Origin: an uncultured beta proteobacterium
GTDB taxonomy: Bacteria > Pseudomonadota > Gammaproteobacteria > Burkholderiales > Burkholderiaceae_C
Reading direction: 5' to 3'
DNA: 62,332 bases
Assembly (NCBI GenBank): GCA_903853895.1
Contig: CAINUX010000145.1
Coordinates: forward strand, 1 to 62,332
Shown here: piece by piece, positions 36,320-46,886 of the stretch
Numbering within the stretch: position 1 is the stretch's first letter
How the letters are laid out: each line of letters starts with the position of its first letter
Notes under the pieces: generated by a model
Databases searched by the model: none
What the model was told of the DNA's origin: nothing
What the model saw: the letters and a program-made list of their open reading frames with translations, nothing else
Translations under genes and position numbers: made by a program

Positions 36320-37492
36320 CTATTTCTTAAGCGCGCCTTTCCAGTCCCGGAACACGTCCAGATCGACGCCATCCGGGTAGTTCAGCAGGCCTGGTGCAAA
36401 GCCCTTTTTGCCCTTTTCCCCGTATTGCCAGATGATGGCCTTCGTCTTGCGGTCAATCACCACAACACGGTCGTTGAGGTCGTCAACGACCAGAATGTCC
36501 CCGGTCTCGGGCAGCTCACGGGCGATGGAGGAGTGGTCCAGCATGCCATCTCCCTCCTTGACGAAGTATTCCCAGGTGATCTTGTGGGTCGCCGGATCAA
36601 AGATCACGACGCGGCCTGGCTTCCAGAAGTCTGCCACGATGATCTGCTTGCCATCGACGGTGGGAAACGCATCCGAGGGGTAGCGGATGTTGGGCGCCTT
36701 CACGCTCCACACCACCTTACTGTCTCGGGTGATGCGCGAAATCCAGGCCTCGCTGATTTCGGTCACCAGGATGTCTCCATTCTCCATTGGCGTTGCGCCG
36801 TTGGGGTGGCCTAATTGTGACGGTGGATTGTGTTTGCATTTGCCCGGAGTGCCCCACTGGGTGGTGATGGCGTTGGCCTTGGGGTCGATGATCACGACCC
36901 GACAATTGCGGATGTCGGCGGTGATGAATTGCCCATCTGCCAGTAGATGGGCGTCGTCCGGATAGTTCAGCAGGCCGGGACCGCTGCCACGGTAATCCGG
37001 TACGCCATAGGTCCAGGTCAACGCGCGTTTCTCGTAGTCGACGATGTGCACGTCGAAGTTGTCTTCCTCGCTGACCGCCAGTTGCTTGCCGTCTGCCGAA
37101 AAGTTGACGTCCTCGTTGCCCCGGTAGACCTTGAGATTGGGTGAAGGGAATTCCCAAAGGATGGTCTTGTCCGGCGCGATTTCTATCAGGCGGTTGTTGC
37201 GCCGGTCAGCAATCATGATGGGGTAGGGCAGAGGCTTGCCCCAGGATGGAACCATCTTGGAACGGCTTCCTGTGACCGGCGGGATGGGGGGCAGTGTGGC
37301 GCCGCTGGACACCATGCCGGCACCAGTCATCTCCGCCGTGACTGCGACCTGAACACCGGTTGTAGTGGTCTTGCTGTTTTTGGCCACCGGAACCGGCGAA
37401 GCGGTGCCGAGGATGGGTAATAGCAGCATGGCACACCATGTCAGGGACAAACGTATCAGCGTCGTCAGAAATGGGATGGAAGCAGGGCGCAT
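36320..37492 (-). CDS. Secreted beta-propeller protein of unknown function
   Basis: 390 residues from ATG 37492 (AGGAATCCGAC in front). A signal peptide (LTWCAMLLLPILGTASP) is followed by a Pro/Thr-rich linker and then about six repeats, each with a W-x-x-G/P-x-P/G type end: ILWEFPSPN, LTWTYGVPDY, ITTQWGTPGK, VVWSVKAPN, ITWEYFVKEG, IIWQYGEKG. This resembles PQQ-like or NHL-type propellers and the arylsulfotransferase propeller, but no catalytic His/Arg set is recognised. Probably a periplasmic binding or scaffold protein. No functional neighbours. Confidence 0.75.
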   Translation of the reverse strand: MRPASIPFLTTLIRLSLTWCAMLLLPILGTASPVPVAKNSKTTTTGVQVAVTAEMTGAGMVSSGATLPPIPPVTGSRSKMVPSWGKPLPYPIMIADRRNNRLIEIAPDKTILWEFPSPNLKVYRGNEDVNFSADGKQLAVSEEDNFDVHIVDYEKRALTWTYGVPDYRGSGPGLLNYPDDAHLLADGQFITADIRNCRVVIIDPKANAITTQWGTPGKCKHNPPSQLGHPNGATPMENGDILVTEISEAWISRITRDSKVVWSVKAPNIRYPSDAFPTVDGKQIIVADFWKPGRVVIFDPATHKITWEYFVKEGDGMLDHSSIARELPETGDILVVDDLNDRVVVIDRKTKAIIWQYGEKGKKGFAPGLLNYPDGVDLDVFRDWKGALKK

Positions 37493-37617
37493 GTCGGATT
37501 CCTGGTTTGCAATAGGGCGTGCCGCAACAACACTGCCGCATTGTTCCGTGGTGGTCATCGTTGAACCTTGACCTGCCGCAATGGGAAGCTTTTTGGTTCG
37601 AATCCGTCCCCTCCGTG

Positions 37618-38292
37618 TTATGGGCTCTCCAGCACGGTCCGCTGGTGCAGCGTTTGCACCGGGCGCGCGTTGTCAGAAAAGCGCTGGCGGTAGCGGCTCA
37701 GTTGTAGTGCAGACAATTCCAAGGGCTGTTTCAGAACAACCCACTCCACACCCTCGGTGCAGGGTGGCGAAGTGAGCGAACCTGTGTAACGGTAGTAGCC
37801 GCGATGGCCTGGCAGCAATGCATTGGCATCGACAGCGGCATCTTTGTGGACGTGGTCACCGTCGACCTGCTCGGGAATTAGCGGCATGAGTCGTTGCAAC
37901 AGAGGGTTTTCCGTTCCCGTGCGAAACAGTACAACGACGGCCAGCAATTGCCCCGAAGCACTCTTGTGCAACAGGTGGGCTGCCATCGGGAAATCTTCAC
38001 CGGCAATGCGGTCGCCACCAGGCGTGTGAAAGTGAAATTGCTCTAGTGCATAGCGCTCTTGCCCAATGCGCAGCCAACTGCCTTTACCAAAGCGCACCCG
38101 TGCCGTGTGGCCATCATTGGCAATCTTCAGAGGGGTCGGGTGATAGTCAAACGCCAGTGCAGCCAGGGACTGGCGCGTAGTCTCGAGAATATCAATGGGC
38201 GACTGGCGGCGACCGCTCTCACACAGGCTGGCACATGCTGCCGTGCAAAAACACACCAATCCCGCACACATGAGGGTTTTCATGTCGGGCAT
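37618..38292 (-). CDS. Alpha-class carbonic anhydrase
   Basis: 224 residues with a signal peptide, so periplasmic. Zinc ligands are the two His in EQFHFHTPGG and the third in FPMAAHLLHK; RRQSPIDI near the N-terminus and the C-terminal YYRYTGSLTSPPCTEGVEW are diagnostic for the alpha class. Interconverts CO2 and bicarbonate. A start nine bases downstream (ATG 38283) is equally possible. Between the propeller gene and murI on the same strand. Confidence 0.9.
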   Translation of the reverse strand: MPDMKTLMCAGLVCFCTAACASLCESGRRQSPIDILETTRQSLAALAFDYHPTPLKIANDGHTARVRFGKGSWLRIGQERYALEQFHFHTPGGDRIAGEDFPMAAHLLHKSASGQLLAVVVLFRTGTENPLLQRLMPLIPEQVDGDHVHKDAAVDANALLPGHRGYYRYTGSLTSPPCTEGVEWVVLKQPLELSALQLSRYRQRFSDNARPVQTLHQRTVLESP

Positions 38293-38323
38293 GGTCCCAT
38301 GGCTCTGCCCTTGGCCGCTTGGT

Positions 38324-39199
38324 TTAGATCAAGACTCGTGTTGGTGCTGTGACCGACATCAGTAGCCAACGCTCGATTGCATCGCGCAAGCGCTGGGGGT
38401 CGCCAGTTGTGCCCAGCGCCAAGGCACCATCTTGTGCGGATGATTCTGAGGATTGAGCCAGCCAACCACGCTCAGCGAGAACTCGCCGGGTTTGTCGCGC
38501 TACGGGCGCCCCGCCTTCCAGGAAAATCACGTCCTTTCCTACCAAGGGCCGCAGAACATGCTCGATAAAAGGATAGTGGGTACAACCCAGGACCAGGGTG
38601 TCCATTTCACCTTTCTCGGTACCAAATCGGCCCATAGCCCTCGTGAAATCTGCGCAAAGCGCTATTGTTTTTATAGCGTCATCGCGTTCAATGGCGTCCG
38701 CCAGACCGTCACAAGGCTGTAGCACAAAAGTCGCCTGCCCATGTAACGACGCAAGCAGCACGCGAAATTTCTCGCTGTTGAGCGTTCCCCGGGTGGCCAT
38801 TACACCGATCTGCCGGGTTTTGCTGTGCACGCAGGCTGGTTTGAGCGCCGGTTCAATGCCTACGATGGGAAGCTCGGGATAGTCCTGGCGTAGCAGTTTG
38901 ATCGCCGCTGCGGTGGCTGTGTTGCAGGCCACGACCAGGGTCTTGATGTGGTGGTGGTCAATGAGGTAGCGCACAGCGGCGTGGGAACGGCGGATAACAT
39001 GGCTGTCATCCCGCTCGCCGTAGGGCGCATGGCCGCTGTCGGACAGGTAAAAGAATGTCTCCAGCGGCAGTTCGGCCCGTAGCGCGCGCAACACGCTCAA
39101 ACCGCCCACTCCGCTGTCGAATACGCCAATGGCATCTCCGCGCCGGTGTTGCCCGGTTGCGTCCACGTCCTTGGTCAGCCCATCCGGGTACCTGGTCAA
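38324..39199 (-). CDS. murI: Glutamate racemase
   Basis: 291 residues; supplies D-glutamate for peptidoglycan. Catalytic cysteines lie in LVVACNTATAAAI and LVLGCTHYPFIE; IGVFDSGVGGLSVLRAL is the N-terminal signature. A dispersed repeat (38634-38677) is translated in frame between the two catalytic cysteines as AIKTIALCADFTRAM, 17 residues before the second catalytic Cys, which adds a non-catalytic Cys. It ends just before fumarase starts to end: the fumarase stop is 8 bp upstream of its start on the same strand. Confidence 0.94.
   Translation of the reverse strand: MTRYPDGLTKDVDATGQHRRGDAIGVFDSGVGGLSVLRALRAELPLETFFYLSDSGHAPYGERDDSHVIRRSHAAVRYLIDHHHIKTLVVACNTATAAAIKLLRQDYPELPIVGIEPALKPACVHSKTRQIGVMATRGTLNSEKFRVLLASLHGQATFVLQPCDGLADAIERDDAIKTIALCADFTRAMGRFGTEKGEMDTLVLGCTHYPFIEHVLRPLVGKDVIFLEGGAPVARQTRRVLAERGWLAQSSESSAQDGALALGTTGDPQRLRDAIERWLLMSVTAPTRVLI
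38634..38677 (+). repeat. 44-46 bp dispersed repeat, copy 7 (inside murI)
   Basis: ATAGCCCTCGTGAAATCTGC to GCTATTGTTTTTATAGC. Opposite to the murI coding strand; translated as AIKTIALCADFTRAM. Confidence 0.82.
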
Positions 39200-39206
39200 G
39201 ACAGGC

Positions 39207-40757
39207 TCAGATTGCTGTCACGGCAATGTTCTTGAACTCGCCCGTGGCAATCTTCTTTTGCCACTCTGCCGGTCCGGTGATGTGGGCACTGGTGCCGCCC
39301 GAATCCACCGCCACGGTCACGGGCATGTCCACCACGTCGAATTCGTAAATGGCTTCCATGCCCAGGTCGGCAAAGCCCACCACTTTGGCTGCCTTGATCG
39401 CCTTGCTGACCAGGTAGGCGGCACCGCCCACGGCCATCAGGTAGGCGCTCTTGTGTTTCTTGATGGCCTCAATGGCGACCGGGCCGCGCTCGGCCTTGCC
39501 GACCATACTGATCAGTCCGGTTTGCGCCAGCATCATTTCGGTGAAGCCATCCATGCGGGTGGCCGTGGTGGGGCCTGCGGGGCCAACGGCTTCGCCTTTG
39601 ACCGGATCAACCGGGCCGACGTAGTAGATGACGCGGTTGGTGAAGTCCACCGGCAGCTTCTCGCCCTTGGCCAGCATGTCCTTGATGCGCTTGTGCGCGG
39701 CGTCACGGCCGGTCAGCATCTTGCCGTTGAGCAGCAGGGTTTGACCCGGTGTCCAGCTGGCAACTTCGGCCGGTGTCAGGGTATTCAGGTCGACCTTCTT
39801 GCTCTTCACGTAATCGGGTGTCCAGTTGACATCGGGCCATGTGTCGAGCGACGGCGGTGTCAGATAGACCGGGCCACTGCCGTCCATCACGAAGTGCGCG
39901 TGGCGGGTGGCGGCGCAGTTCGGGATCATGGCAATGGGTTTACTGGCCGCGTGGGTGGGGTACATCTTGATCTTGACGTCCAACACCGTGGTCAGGCCGC
40001 CCAGACCTTGCGCGCCGATGCCCAATGCATTGACCTTCTCAAACAACTCCAGACGGAGTTTTTCGACGTTGGAGAGTTCGGCGCCGCCGGCCGCTTTGGC
40101 CTGCAGTTCGTACATGTCCAGATCATCCATCAGACTCTCTTTGGCCATCAACACAGCTTTTTCTGCCGTGCCGCCAATTCCGATGCCCAGCATGCCCGGA
40201 GGGCACCAGCCAGCGCCCATAGTGGGGACGGTTTTGAGCACCCAGTCCACCACCGAGTCGCCGGGGTTGAGCATGTACATCTTGCTCTTGTTTTCACTGC
40301 CACCGCCCTTGGCGGCCACGGTGACCTCGACCGTGTTGCCGGGAACGATTTCGGTAAAGATGACAGCCGGAGTGTTGTCCTTGGTGTTCTTGCGCAGGAA
40401 TTCGGGGTCGGCCACCACCGAGGCGCGCAGCGTGTTGTCGGGGTGGTTGTAGCCCTGGCGCACGCCTTCGTTGATCGCGTCGTCCAACGAGCCCGTGAAG
40501 CCCTCCCAGCGCACATCCATGCCCACTTTCAGGAAGACGTTGACGATGCCGGTGTCCTGGCAGATCGGGCGGTGGCCGGTGGCGCTCATCTTGCTGTTGG
40601 TCAAAATTTGCGCAATCGCGTCCTTGGCGGCCGGACTTTGCTCGCGCTCATAGGCACGGGCCAGGTGGGCGATGTAGTCTGCCGGGTGGTAGTAGCTGAT
40701 GTATTGCAGCGCGGCGGCTACGGACTCGATGAGATCGGCTTGGCGAATGTTAGTCAT
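39207..40757 (-). CDS. Fumarate hydratase, class I (iron-sulfur)
   Basis: 516 residues; interconverts fumarate and malate in the TCA cycle with an oxygen-sensitive 4Fe-4S cluster. The N-terminal alpha domain has RPICQDTGIVNVFLKVG and NPGDSVVDWVLKTVPTMGAGWCPPG (cluster Cys regions); the C-terminal beta domain has TPPSLDTWPDVNW, GRDAAHKRIKDML and GPTTATRMDGFTEMML. ATG 40757 is preferred over 40766 because AGAGG lies 11 bp ahead of it. The stop is 8 bp before murI, so co-transcription is likely. Confidence 0.93.
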   Translation of the reverse strand: MTNIRQADLIESVAAALQYISYYHPADYIAHLARAYEREQSPAAKDAIAQILTNSKMSATGHRPICQDTGIVNVFLKVGMDVRWEGFTGSLDDAINEGVRQGYNHPDNTLRASVVADPEFLRKNTKDNTPAVIFTEIVPGNTVEVTVAAKGGGSENKSKMYMLNPGDSVVDWVLKTVPTMGAGWCPPGMLGIGIGGTAEKAVLMAKESLMDDLDMYELQAKAAGGAELSNVEKLRLELFEKVNALGIGAQGLGGLTTVLDVKIKMYPTHAASKPIAMIPNCAATRHAHFVMDGSGPVYLTPPSLDTWPDVNWTPDYVKSKKVDLNTLTPAEVASWTPGQTLLLNGKMLTGRDAAHKRIKDMLAKGEKLPVDFTNRVIYYVGPVDPVKGEAVGPAGPTTATRMDGFTEMMLAQTGLISMVGKAERGPVAIEAIKKHKSAYLMAVGGAAYLVSKAIKAAKVVGFADLGMEAIYEFDVVDMPVTVAVDSGGTSAHITGPAEWQKKIATGEFKNIAVTAI

Positions 40758-40784
40758 GGTGATCATTGCCTCTGAAAAGAAAAA

Positions 40785-41390
40785 TTAGTGGGATTCATTG
40801 TGCGTACGCGACATCAGCCGGTCGGTGTAAGCAATGGCCATCGCCGAGAGCAAAAAGGTGATGTGAATGGCCGTTTGGGCGATCAACACCTTCTCGCTGT
40901 AATTGGCAGCGTTGATGAAGGTCTTGAGGAGGTGGATTGAACTGATGCCGATGATGGCGGTGGCGAGCTTGACCTTGAGCACAGACGCATTCACGTGGCT
41001 GAGCCATTCGGGCTGGTCGCGGTGGCCTTCCAGGTCCATACGGCTCACAAAAGTTTCGTAGCCGCCAACGATCACCATGATGAGCAAGTTAGAAATCATG
41101 ACCACGTCGATGAGGGCCAGCACCACTAGCATGATGATGGTTTCATTCAGCGCAACTGTCGCCCCTGTTTCCTTGTAGCCAATGCTGGAGATCAGCGCCT
41201 GCAGCGCGGTTTGGCTGCCAAAGGCTGCTTCCAGCAGGTGAACCAATTCAATCCAGAAATGAAAGACATAGACACCTTGTGCGGCGATCAGACCCAGATA
41301 CAGAGGCAGCTGCAGCCACCGGCTGGCAAAAATGAAGCGCGGCAAGGGTCTGAGTTTCGGGTTGGATTGTTCTGGTGTGGGAGTAGTCAT
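40785..41390 (-). CDS. UPF0114/YqhA-family membrane protein (TIGR00645)
   Basis: 201 residues with four membrane segments ([40 protein letters not shown], then two near the C-terminus). [20 protein letters not shown] and [16 protein letters not shown] are the family blocks. Function unknown. Directly upstream of fumarase (27 bp), so probably the first gene of a unit with fumarase and murI. Confidence 0.9.
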   Translation of the reverse strand: MTTPTPEQSNPKLRPLPRFIFASRWLQLPLYLGLIAAQGVYVFHFWIELVHLLEAAFGSQTALQALISSIGYKETGATVALNETIIMLVVLALIDVVMISNLLIMVIVGGYETFVSRMDLEGHRDQPEWLSHVNASVLKVKLATAIIGISSIHLLKTFINAANYSEKVLIAQTAIHITFLLSAMAIAYTDRLMSRTHNESH

Positions 41391-41525
41391 GTGGTGGGTG
41401 CTGTAACGAGGGTTTACACGTAATTGTATGGCGGGGCACTGTAAGCTTGGGGCCAGTCAGTGGCATGTAAGTGCAGTCCAACACCATACGCGACAGTTCA
41501 AACTGACAACACAGGAGACACCCCC

Positions 41526-43523
41526 ATGAGCACACAATCGTCCGGCATTGAATCCACGCTGGTTGAAAACCGGGTCTTTATGCCTAGTGACAGCATGGTC
41601 AAAAATGCCCGCATTTCCGGTATGGAAGGCTACCACGCCCTGTGCGCGCAGGCCGAGAATGATTTTGAAGGATTCTGGGCCAAGCTGGCCCGTGAAAATG
41701 TGGTGTGGAACAAGCCCTTCACCCGCACACTGGACGAGTCCAATGCTCCTTTCTACAAGTGGTTTGACGATGGTGAACTCAACGCCTCGGCCAACTGCCT
41801 GGACAAACACATGGGCACACCGGTGGAAAACAAGACCGCCGTGATCTTTGAAGCCGATGATGGAACCGTCACCAAGACCACCTACAAGGAACTATTGGCC
41901 CGCGTGAGCCAGTTTGCCAATGCTCTGAAAGCCGATGGCGTGAAGAAGGGTGACCGCGTGCTGGTCTACATGCCCATGACGCTGGAAGGCGTGATTGCCA
42001 TGCAAGCTTGTGCCCGCATTGGCGCGACCCACAGCGTTGTGTTTGGTGGCTTTTCGGCCAAGGCGCTGCAAGAGCGCATCATCGACGCCGGCGCCGTGGC
42101 GGTCATCACCAGCAACTACCAGATGCGGGGTGGCAAAGAATTGCCCCTGAAAGCCATCGTGGATGAAGGCCTGGCCATGGGCGGCTGCGAGTCCATCAAG
42201 AATGTGTACGTCTACCAGCGCACGCAAACCGCCTGCGCCATGGTAGCCGGGCGTGACAAAACTTTTGCCGAAGCACTGGCTGGCAAGAGCACCGAGTGCG
42301 CGCCTGTGCCCGTGGGCGCAGAGCATCCGCTGTTTATTCTCTACACCTCGGGTTCCACCGGCAAGCCCAAGGGTGTGCAGCATTCCACCGGCGGCTACCT
42401 GTTGTGGGCCAAGCTGACCATGGACTGGACGTTTGACTTGAAACCCGAAGACGTGTTCTGGTGCACGGCCGATATCGGCTGGATCACCGGTCACACCTAT
42501 GTGGCCTACGGCCCCTTGGCCGCTGGCGCCACCCAGATCATTTTTGAAGGTGTACCAACCTATCCCAATGCCGGACGCTTCTGGCAAATGATCGAACGCC
42601 ACAAATGCACGATTTTCTACACCGCACCCACTGCGATCCGCTCGCTGATCAAGGCAGCTGAAAGCGATGAGAAAGTGCACCCAGATCGCTCCGACCTCTC
42701 CAGCTTGCGCATCCTGGGCTCGGTGGGTGAGCCCATCAACCCAGAAGCCTGGATGTGGTACTACAAAAACATCGGCCACGAGAACTGCCCGATTGTGGAC
42801 ACCTTCTGGCAGACCGAAACTGGTGGCCACATGATGACCCCTCTGCCTGGTGCCACGCCACTGGTTCCCGGAAGCTGCACCTTACCGTTGCCCGGCATCA
42901 TGGCCGCCATCGTGGATGAAGCTGGTAACGAAATCCCCAATGGCACCGGAGGCATTCTGGTCGTTCGCCGTCCTTGGCCGTCGATGATTCGCACCATATG
43001 GAATGACCCCGAACGTTTCAAGTCCAGCTACTTCCCCGCGGAGATGGGTGGCAAGATGTACTTGGCGGGCGACGGCGCGGTGCGCAGCGCAGATCGGGGC
43101 TACTTCCGTATCACCGGGCGTATCGACGACGTGTTGAACGTCTCCGGCCACCGCATGGGTACCATGGAAATTGAATCCGCCCTGGTCGCCAAGTCCGATC
43201 TTGTGGCGGAAGCCGCCGTAGTTGGGCGTCCCGATGATCTTACGGGTGAAGCGATTTGTGCCTTCGTGGTACTCAAGCGTGCTTGCCCCACAGGTGACGA
43301 GGCCAAGGCCATTGCCAAGGAACTGCGCGACTGGGTAGCAAAGGAAATCGGCCCCATCGCCAAACCAAAGGACATCCGTTTTGGCGAGAACCTGCCCAAG
43401 ACCCGTTCCGGCAAGATCATGCGCCGCCTGCTGCGCTCGCTGGCCAAGGGCGAAGCCATTACGCAAGATACGTCCACATTGGAAAACCCCGCCATCTTGG
43501 ATCAATTGGGTCAAGCCTACTAA
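41526..43523 (+). CDS. acs: Acetyl-CoA synthetase (AMP-forming)
   Basis: 665 residues; activates acetate via acetyl-AMP. ATP-binding motif [58 protein letters not shown], and the regulatory acetylation Lys in [13 protein letters not shown]. The N-terminal extension with [16 protein letters not shown] is typical of Acs. ATG 41526 follows CAGGAGACACCCCC. A terminator lies downstream. Confidence 0.96.
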   Translation: MSTQSSGIESTLVENRVFMPSDSMVKNARISGMEGYHALCAQAENDFEGFWAKLARENVVWNKPFTRTLDESNAPFYKWFDDGELNASANCLDKHMGTPVENKTAVIFEADDGTVTKTTYKELLARVSQFANALKADGVKKGDRVLVYMPMTLEGVIAMQACARIGATHSVVFGGFSAKALQERIIDAGAVAVITSNYQMRGGKELPLKAIVDEGLAMGGCESIKNVYVYQRTQTACAMVAGRDKTFAEALAGKSTECAPVPVGAEHPLFILYTSGSTGKPKGVQHSTGGYLLWAKLTMDWTFDLKPEDVFWCTADIGWITGHTYVAYGPLAAGATQIIFEGVPTYPNAGRFWQMIERHKCTIFYTAPTAIRSLIKAAESDEKVHPDRSDLSSLRILGSVGEPINPEAWMWYYKNIGHENCPIVDTFWQTETGGHMMTPLPGATPLVPGSCTLPLPGIMAAIVDEAGNEIPNGTGGILVVRRPWPSMIRTIWNDPERFKSSYFPAEMGGKMYLAGDGAVRSADRGYFRITGRIDDVLNVSGHRMGTMEIESALVAKSDLVAEAAVVGRPDDLTGEAICAFVVLKRACPTGDEAKAIAKELRDWVAKEIGPIAKPKDIRFGENLPKTRSGKIMRRLLRSLAKGEAITQDTSTLENPAILDQLGQAY

Positions 43524-43545
43524 GCGCACGCTCCAGGTCGTCGAT

Positions 43546-43570
43546 AAAGCCCGCTGCAGCGGGCTTTTTT
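43546..43570 (+). terminator. Rho-independent terminator after acs
   Basis: 10-bp stem AAAGCCCGCT / AGCGGGCTTT with a two-base centre and a T run. Confidence 0.92.
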
Positions 43571-43664
43571 CTGTCCACTGTCATGCGGGTGGCGATACTA
43601 GCGATGGCTTGGAGTACAGTGGAACCGGCTGTAGCATTGCACGCGGTCTAAACAGGAGTTTGCC

Positions 43665-43913
43665 ATGTTGTTTGTCGGTTTGGGTCTGGTCTTGATGGTC
43701 TTGAAGTTTATGGAAATCGGCCCTGTCGCGATGTGGGACTGGTGGATCGTGCTGTCGCCCTGGGCCATGGCCGTGGCTTGGTGGGCATGGGCCGACTCCA
43801 CGGGGTATACCAAACGCAAGGAAATGGAACGGGAAGACGCCCGCCGGGATGCCCGTATCGAGCGCAGCCGCGAAGCGATGGGCATGCTCAGCCGAAAAAA
43901 GAAAAAGCGTTGA
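43665..43913 (+). CDS. Small Trp-rich protein (TIGR04438 type)
   Basis: 82 residues: two membrane-like stretches with six Trp (MWDWWIVLSPWAMAVAWWAW) and a basic, charged tail (REDARRDARIERSREAM, ending KKKKR). This small conserved Burkholderiales family has no known function; the shape suggests a membrane-anchored protein with a cytosolic helix. AGGAGTTTGCC precedes the ATG. Confidence 0.88.
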   Translation: MLFVGLGLVLMVLKFMEIGPVAMWDWWIVLSPWAMAVAWWAWADSTGYTKRKEMEREDARRDARIERSREAMGMLSRKKKKR

Positions 43914-43973
43914 GCACAGTCGCCTCGAATCGAGGCGAGGCGAGGCTGAACTATCAAAGAAAGGACCGGCGGT

Positions 43974-45809
43974 TCAGTCGTCCAGCAGTGATAGATCGCG
44001 AACTGCACCTTTGTCCGCCGACATCACCAGTTTTGCATAGGCCTTGAGTGCCGCTGACACCTTGCGCGGGCGCGGCAGGGCAGGCTTCCATCCTCTTGCA
44101 TCTTGCGCTGTTCTGCGGACTGCCAATTCCTCGTCGGACAGCAGCACGTTGATGGACCGATTCGGGATATCAATGCGGATGCGATCGCCGTTGCGGATCA
44201 AACCGATGGCACCACCTGCGGCCGCCTCTGGAGAAGCGTGACCGATGGACAGCCCCGAAGTGCCACCCGAGAAGCGACCGTCGGTCAGCAGAGCGCAGGC
44301 CTTGCCCAGGCCTTTGGACTTGATGTAGCTGGTGGGGTACAGCATCTCCTGCATGCCCGGTCCACCCTTGGGGCCCTCGTAGCGAACGATGACCACATCA
44401 CCCGCCTTGACCGAGTCGTTAAGTACATGCTCCACTGCCTCGTCTTGCGATTCTGTGACGTGGGCCGGTCCTTCAAAAACCAGCAAAGAGTCGTCTACGC
44501 CTGCAGTTTTGACGACACAGCCGTTGAGCGCGATGTTGCCAAACAGCACGGCTAGACCGCCCTCTTGCGAGTAGGCATGCGCGCTGGATCGGATGCAACC
44601 CTCAACGCGGTCTGCATCCAGACTAGGCCAGCGCGTGGCCTGGCTGAACGCGGTTTGACTTGGCTTGCCGGCAGGGCCGGCTTTGTAAAACTTCTGCACG
44701 TCGGGCGATTGGGTGCGCATGATGTCCCACTGGTCCAGCGCGTCCTTCAGGGTCTTGGTGTGCACAGTAGGGACGTCTGTGTGCAGTTTGCCTGCACGGT
44801 CAAGTTCGCCCAAAATGGCCATGATGCCGCCAGCACGGTGAACGTCCTCAATGTGGTACTTCTGGGTATTGGGCGCCACTTTGCACAGTTGTGGCACGGT
44901 GCGCGACATGCGGTCTATGTCTTTGAGCGTGAAGTCAATTTCGGCCTCCTGGGCGATGGCCAGAATGTGCAGGATGGTGTTGGTCGAGCCGCCCATGGCA
45001 ATGTCGAGGGCCACCGCGTTCTCAAACGCCTTGAAGCCGATCGAGCGTGGCAACACGCTCACATCTTCTTGCTCGTAATAGCGCTTGCAAAGGTCTACTG
45101 ACAGACGGCCCGCACGTTTGAACAGGTCTTCGCGGTCTGCGTGGGTGGCCAGCACGGTGCCGTTGCCCGGCAGAGACAGGCCCAACGCCTCGGTCAGGCA
45201 GTTCATCGAGTTGGCAGTAAACATGCCAGAGCAAGAGCCGCAAGTCGGGCAGGCGGAGCGTTCCACCTCGGCTACTTCTTCGTCCGACACGTTCGGGTCG
45301 GCGGCCATGACCATGGCATCGACCAGATCCAGTTTGATAACACCCAGTTTGGTTTTACCCGCTTCCATGGGGCCGCCCGAGACGAAAGTCACCGGGATGT
45401 TTAGCCGCATGGCGGCCATCAGCATGCCCGGGGTGATCTTGTCGCAATTGGAGATGCACACCATGGCGTCGGCGCAATGGGCGTTGACCATGTACTCCAC
45501 TGAATCGGCAATGATGTCGCGGCTGGGCAGCGAGTACAGCATGCCGTCGTGTCCCATGGCAATGCCATCGTCCACGGCAATGGTGTTGAACTCTTTGGCC
45601 ACGCCGCCCGCGGCTTCGATCTCGCGGGCCACCAGTTGACCGAGATCTTTCAGATGCACATGGCCCGGCACAAACTGGGTGAAGGAGTTGACGACCGCAA
45701 TGATGGGTTTTTGGAAGTCGTCATCTTTCATGCCAGTGGCACGCCACAGCGCGCGGGCCCCTGCCATATTGCGACCGGCGGTGGTGGTTTTGGAACGGTA
45801 GATGGGCAT
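43974..45809 (-). CDS. ilvD: Dihydroxy-acid dehydratase
   Basis: 611 residues; penultimate step of valine/isoleucine and leucine-precursor synthesis. Iron-sulfur ligands appear in [18 protein letters not shown] and [40 protein letters not shown] is the C-terminal active-site region. It is separate from the ilvBHC group. Convergent with the Trp-rich gene, divergent from lgt. Confidence 0.96.
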   Translation of the reverse strand: MPIYRSKTTTAGRNMAGARALWRATGMKDDDFQKPIIAVVNSFTQFVPGHVHLKDLGQLVAREIEAAGGVAKEFNTIAVDDGIAMGHDGMLYSLPSRDIIADSVEYMVNAHCADAMVCISNCDKITPGMLMAAMRLNIPVTFVSGGPMEAGKTKLGVIKLDLVDAMVMAADPNVSDEEVAEVERSACPTCGSCSGMFTANSMNCLTEALGLSLPGNGTVLATHADREDLFKRAGRLSVDLCKRYYEQEDVSVLPRSIGFKAFENAVALDIAMGGSTNTILHILAIAQEAEIDFTLKDIDRMSRTVPQLCKVAPNTQKYHIEDVHRAGGIMAILGELDRAGKLHTDVPTVHTKTLKDALDQWDIMRTQSPDVQKFYKAGPAGKPSQTAFSQATRWPSLDADRVEGCIRSSAHAYSQEGGLAVLFGNIALNGCVVKTAGVDDSLLVFEGPAHVTESQDEAVEHVLNDSVKAGDVVIVRYEGPKGGPGMQEMLYPTSYIKSKGLGKACALLTDGRFSGGTSGLSIGHASPEAAAGGAIGLIRNGDRIRIDIPNRSINVLLSDEELAVRRTAQDARGWKPALPRPRKVSAALKAYAKLVMSADKGAVRDLSLLDD

Positions 45810-45938
45810 GGGTGACCTTCGGGTTGGTGGGGTGGTATCGGTGGACCGGAATGAATGTCAAATTATCTCCCAGCACTGAAGGCGGACGCTCAGAAGGGCC
45901 AAACGCGGCAACCCGCGCCATGCGTGCAAAATACCCGC

Positions 45939-46754
45939 ATGCTTATTCATCCTCAAATCGACCCGGTTGCCGTGCAGATTGGCCCCATCGCTGTGCACTG
46001 GTACGGCCTGACCTACCTGGCGGCCTTCGCCTTGTTCATGTTTCTGGGCAGTCGCCGCTTGCGCCATGCGCCATTCGCGTCCCTCAAAGCGCCCGGTGCC
46101 TGGGCCTACCGTGATGTCGAGGACATCCTGTTCATGGGGGTCATGGGCGTGGTGCTGGGCGGGCGCATCGGTTACTGCCTCTTTTACAAGCCGGCCTACT
46201 ACCTGTCCCATCCGCTGGAAGTGTTGTATGTGTGGCAGGGCGGTATGAGTTTTCACGGTGGCATGCTGGGCGTGATTGTTGCGATGGTGTGGTACGCCGT
46301 TTCGCGCAAGAAGCCGTTCTGGCAGGTAGCCGATTTTGTGGCGCCGTGCGTCCCTACGGGTTTGGCGGCGGGGCGGGTGGGCAACTTCATCAATGGCGAA
46401 CTGTGGGGTCGCCTGGCCGACCCGACGCTGCCCTGGGGTATGGTGTTCAGAGGGGCGGGGGATTTGCCCCGGCATCCTTCACAGGTCTACCAGTTCTTGC
46501 TGGAGGGGCTGCTGCTTTTTGTGTTGCTGTGGTGGTATGCGCGCACGGCACCCAAGCAAGGACAGGTAGCTGCTGCCTTTTTGTTCGGTTATGGCGCGAT
46601 GCGCTTTATCGCCGAGTTCTTCCGCGAGCCGGATGCCCACTTGGGCCTGCTGTCACTGGGCATGAGCATGGGCCAGTGGTTGTGCGTGCCCATGATTCTG
46701 GGGGGCGTCGCGCTATGGTTCTGGGCCGGTACGCGTTCGACACCCTCCAGGTAG
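45939..46754 (+). CDS. lgt: Prolipoprotein diacylglyceryl transferase
   Basis: 271 residues, seven membrane segments. Transfers diacylglycerol to lipobox cysteine. Lgt signature [14 protein letters not shown], plus [19 protein letters not shown] and [16 protein letters not shown] 45939 gives [24 protein letters not shown], the conserved N-terminus. Confidence 0.96.
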   Translation: MLIHPQIDPVAVQIGPIAVHWYGLTYLAAFALFMFLGSRRLRHAPFASLKAPGAWAYRDVEDILFMGVMGVVLGGRIGYCLFYKPAYYLSHPLEVLYVWQGGMSFHGGMLGVIVAMVWYAVSRKKPFWQVADFVAPCVPTGLAAGRVGNFINGELWGRLADPTLPWGMVFRGAGDLPRHPSQVYQFLLEGLLLFVLLWWYARTAPKQGQVAAAFLFGYGAMRFIAEFFREPDAHLGLLSLGMSMGQWLCVPMILGGVALWFWAGTRSTPSR

Positions 46755-46814
46755 TTTAGTCATCTGCGGGTATATCCGGGGGTCGAGGACCTTGTTTGGT
46801 GACGTGGTTAGCCT

Positions 46815-46832
46815 AATAATTACCAATAATTA
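46815..46832. promoter_or_regulatory. Candidate operator upstream of the malonate operon
   Basis: Direct repeat AATAATTA (46815-46822 and 46825-46832), 10 bp apart, followed by a TTGACA (46843-46848) that could be a -35 element. AT-rich in a GC-rich context; GntR regulators of this kind often bind their own promoter. Confidence 0.4.
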
Positions 46833-46886
46833 TGGAAAATCATTGACAGTTTCTGAGCAACTGCCACACCGAGGTCTTCATCCCCC

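Noticed and set aside
37591..37604. GGTTCGAATCC, resembling a tRNA T-loop
   Set aside because: Flanking bases cannot form an acceptor or anticodon arm, and the T stem pairs only 2-3 bp; it is not a tRNA or a convincing attachment-site remnant.
39129..40775. Long open frame of 548 residues opposite fumarase
   Set aside because: Same situation: antisense to a conserved gene, low-complexity His/Gly/Val composition, no recognisable domain.
43921..43937. Perfect hairpin CGCCTCG-AAT-CGAGGCG between the Trp-rich gene and ilvD
   Set aside because: No T run on either side, so not called a terminator; it may only reflect local AGGCG repeats.
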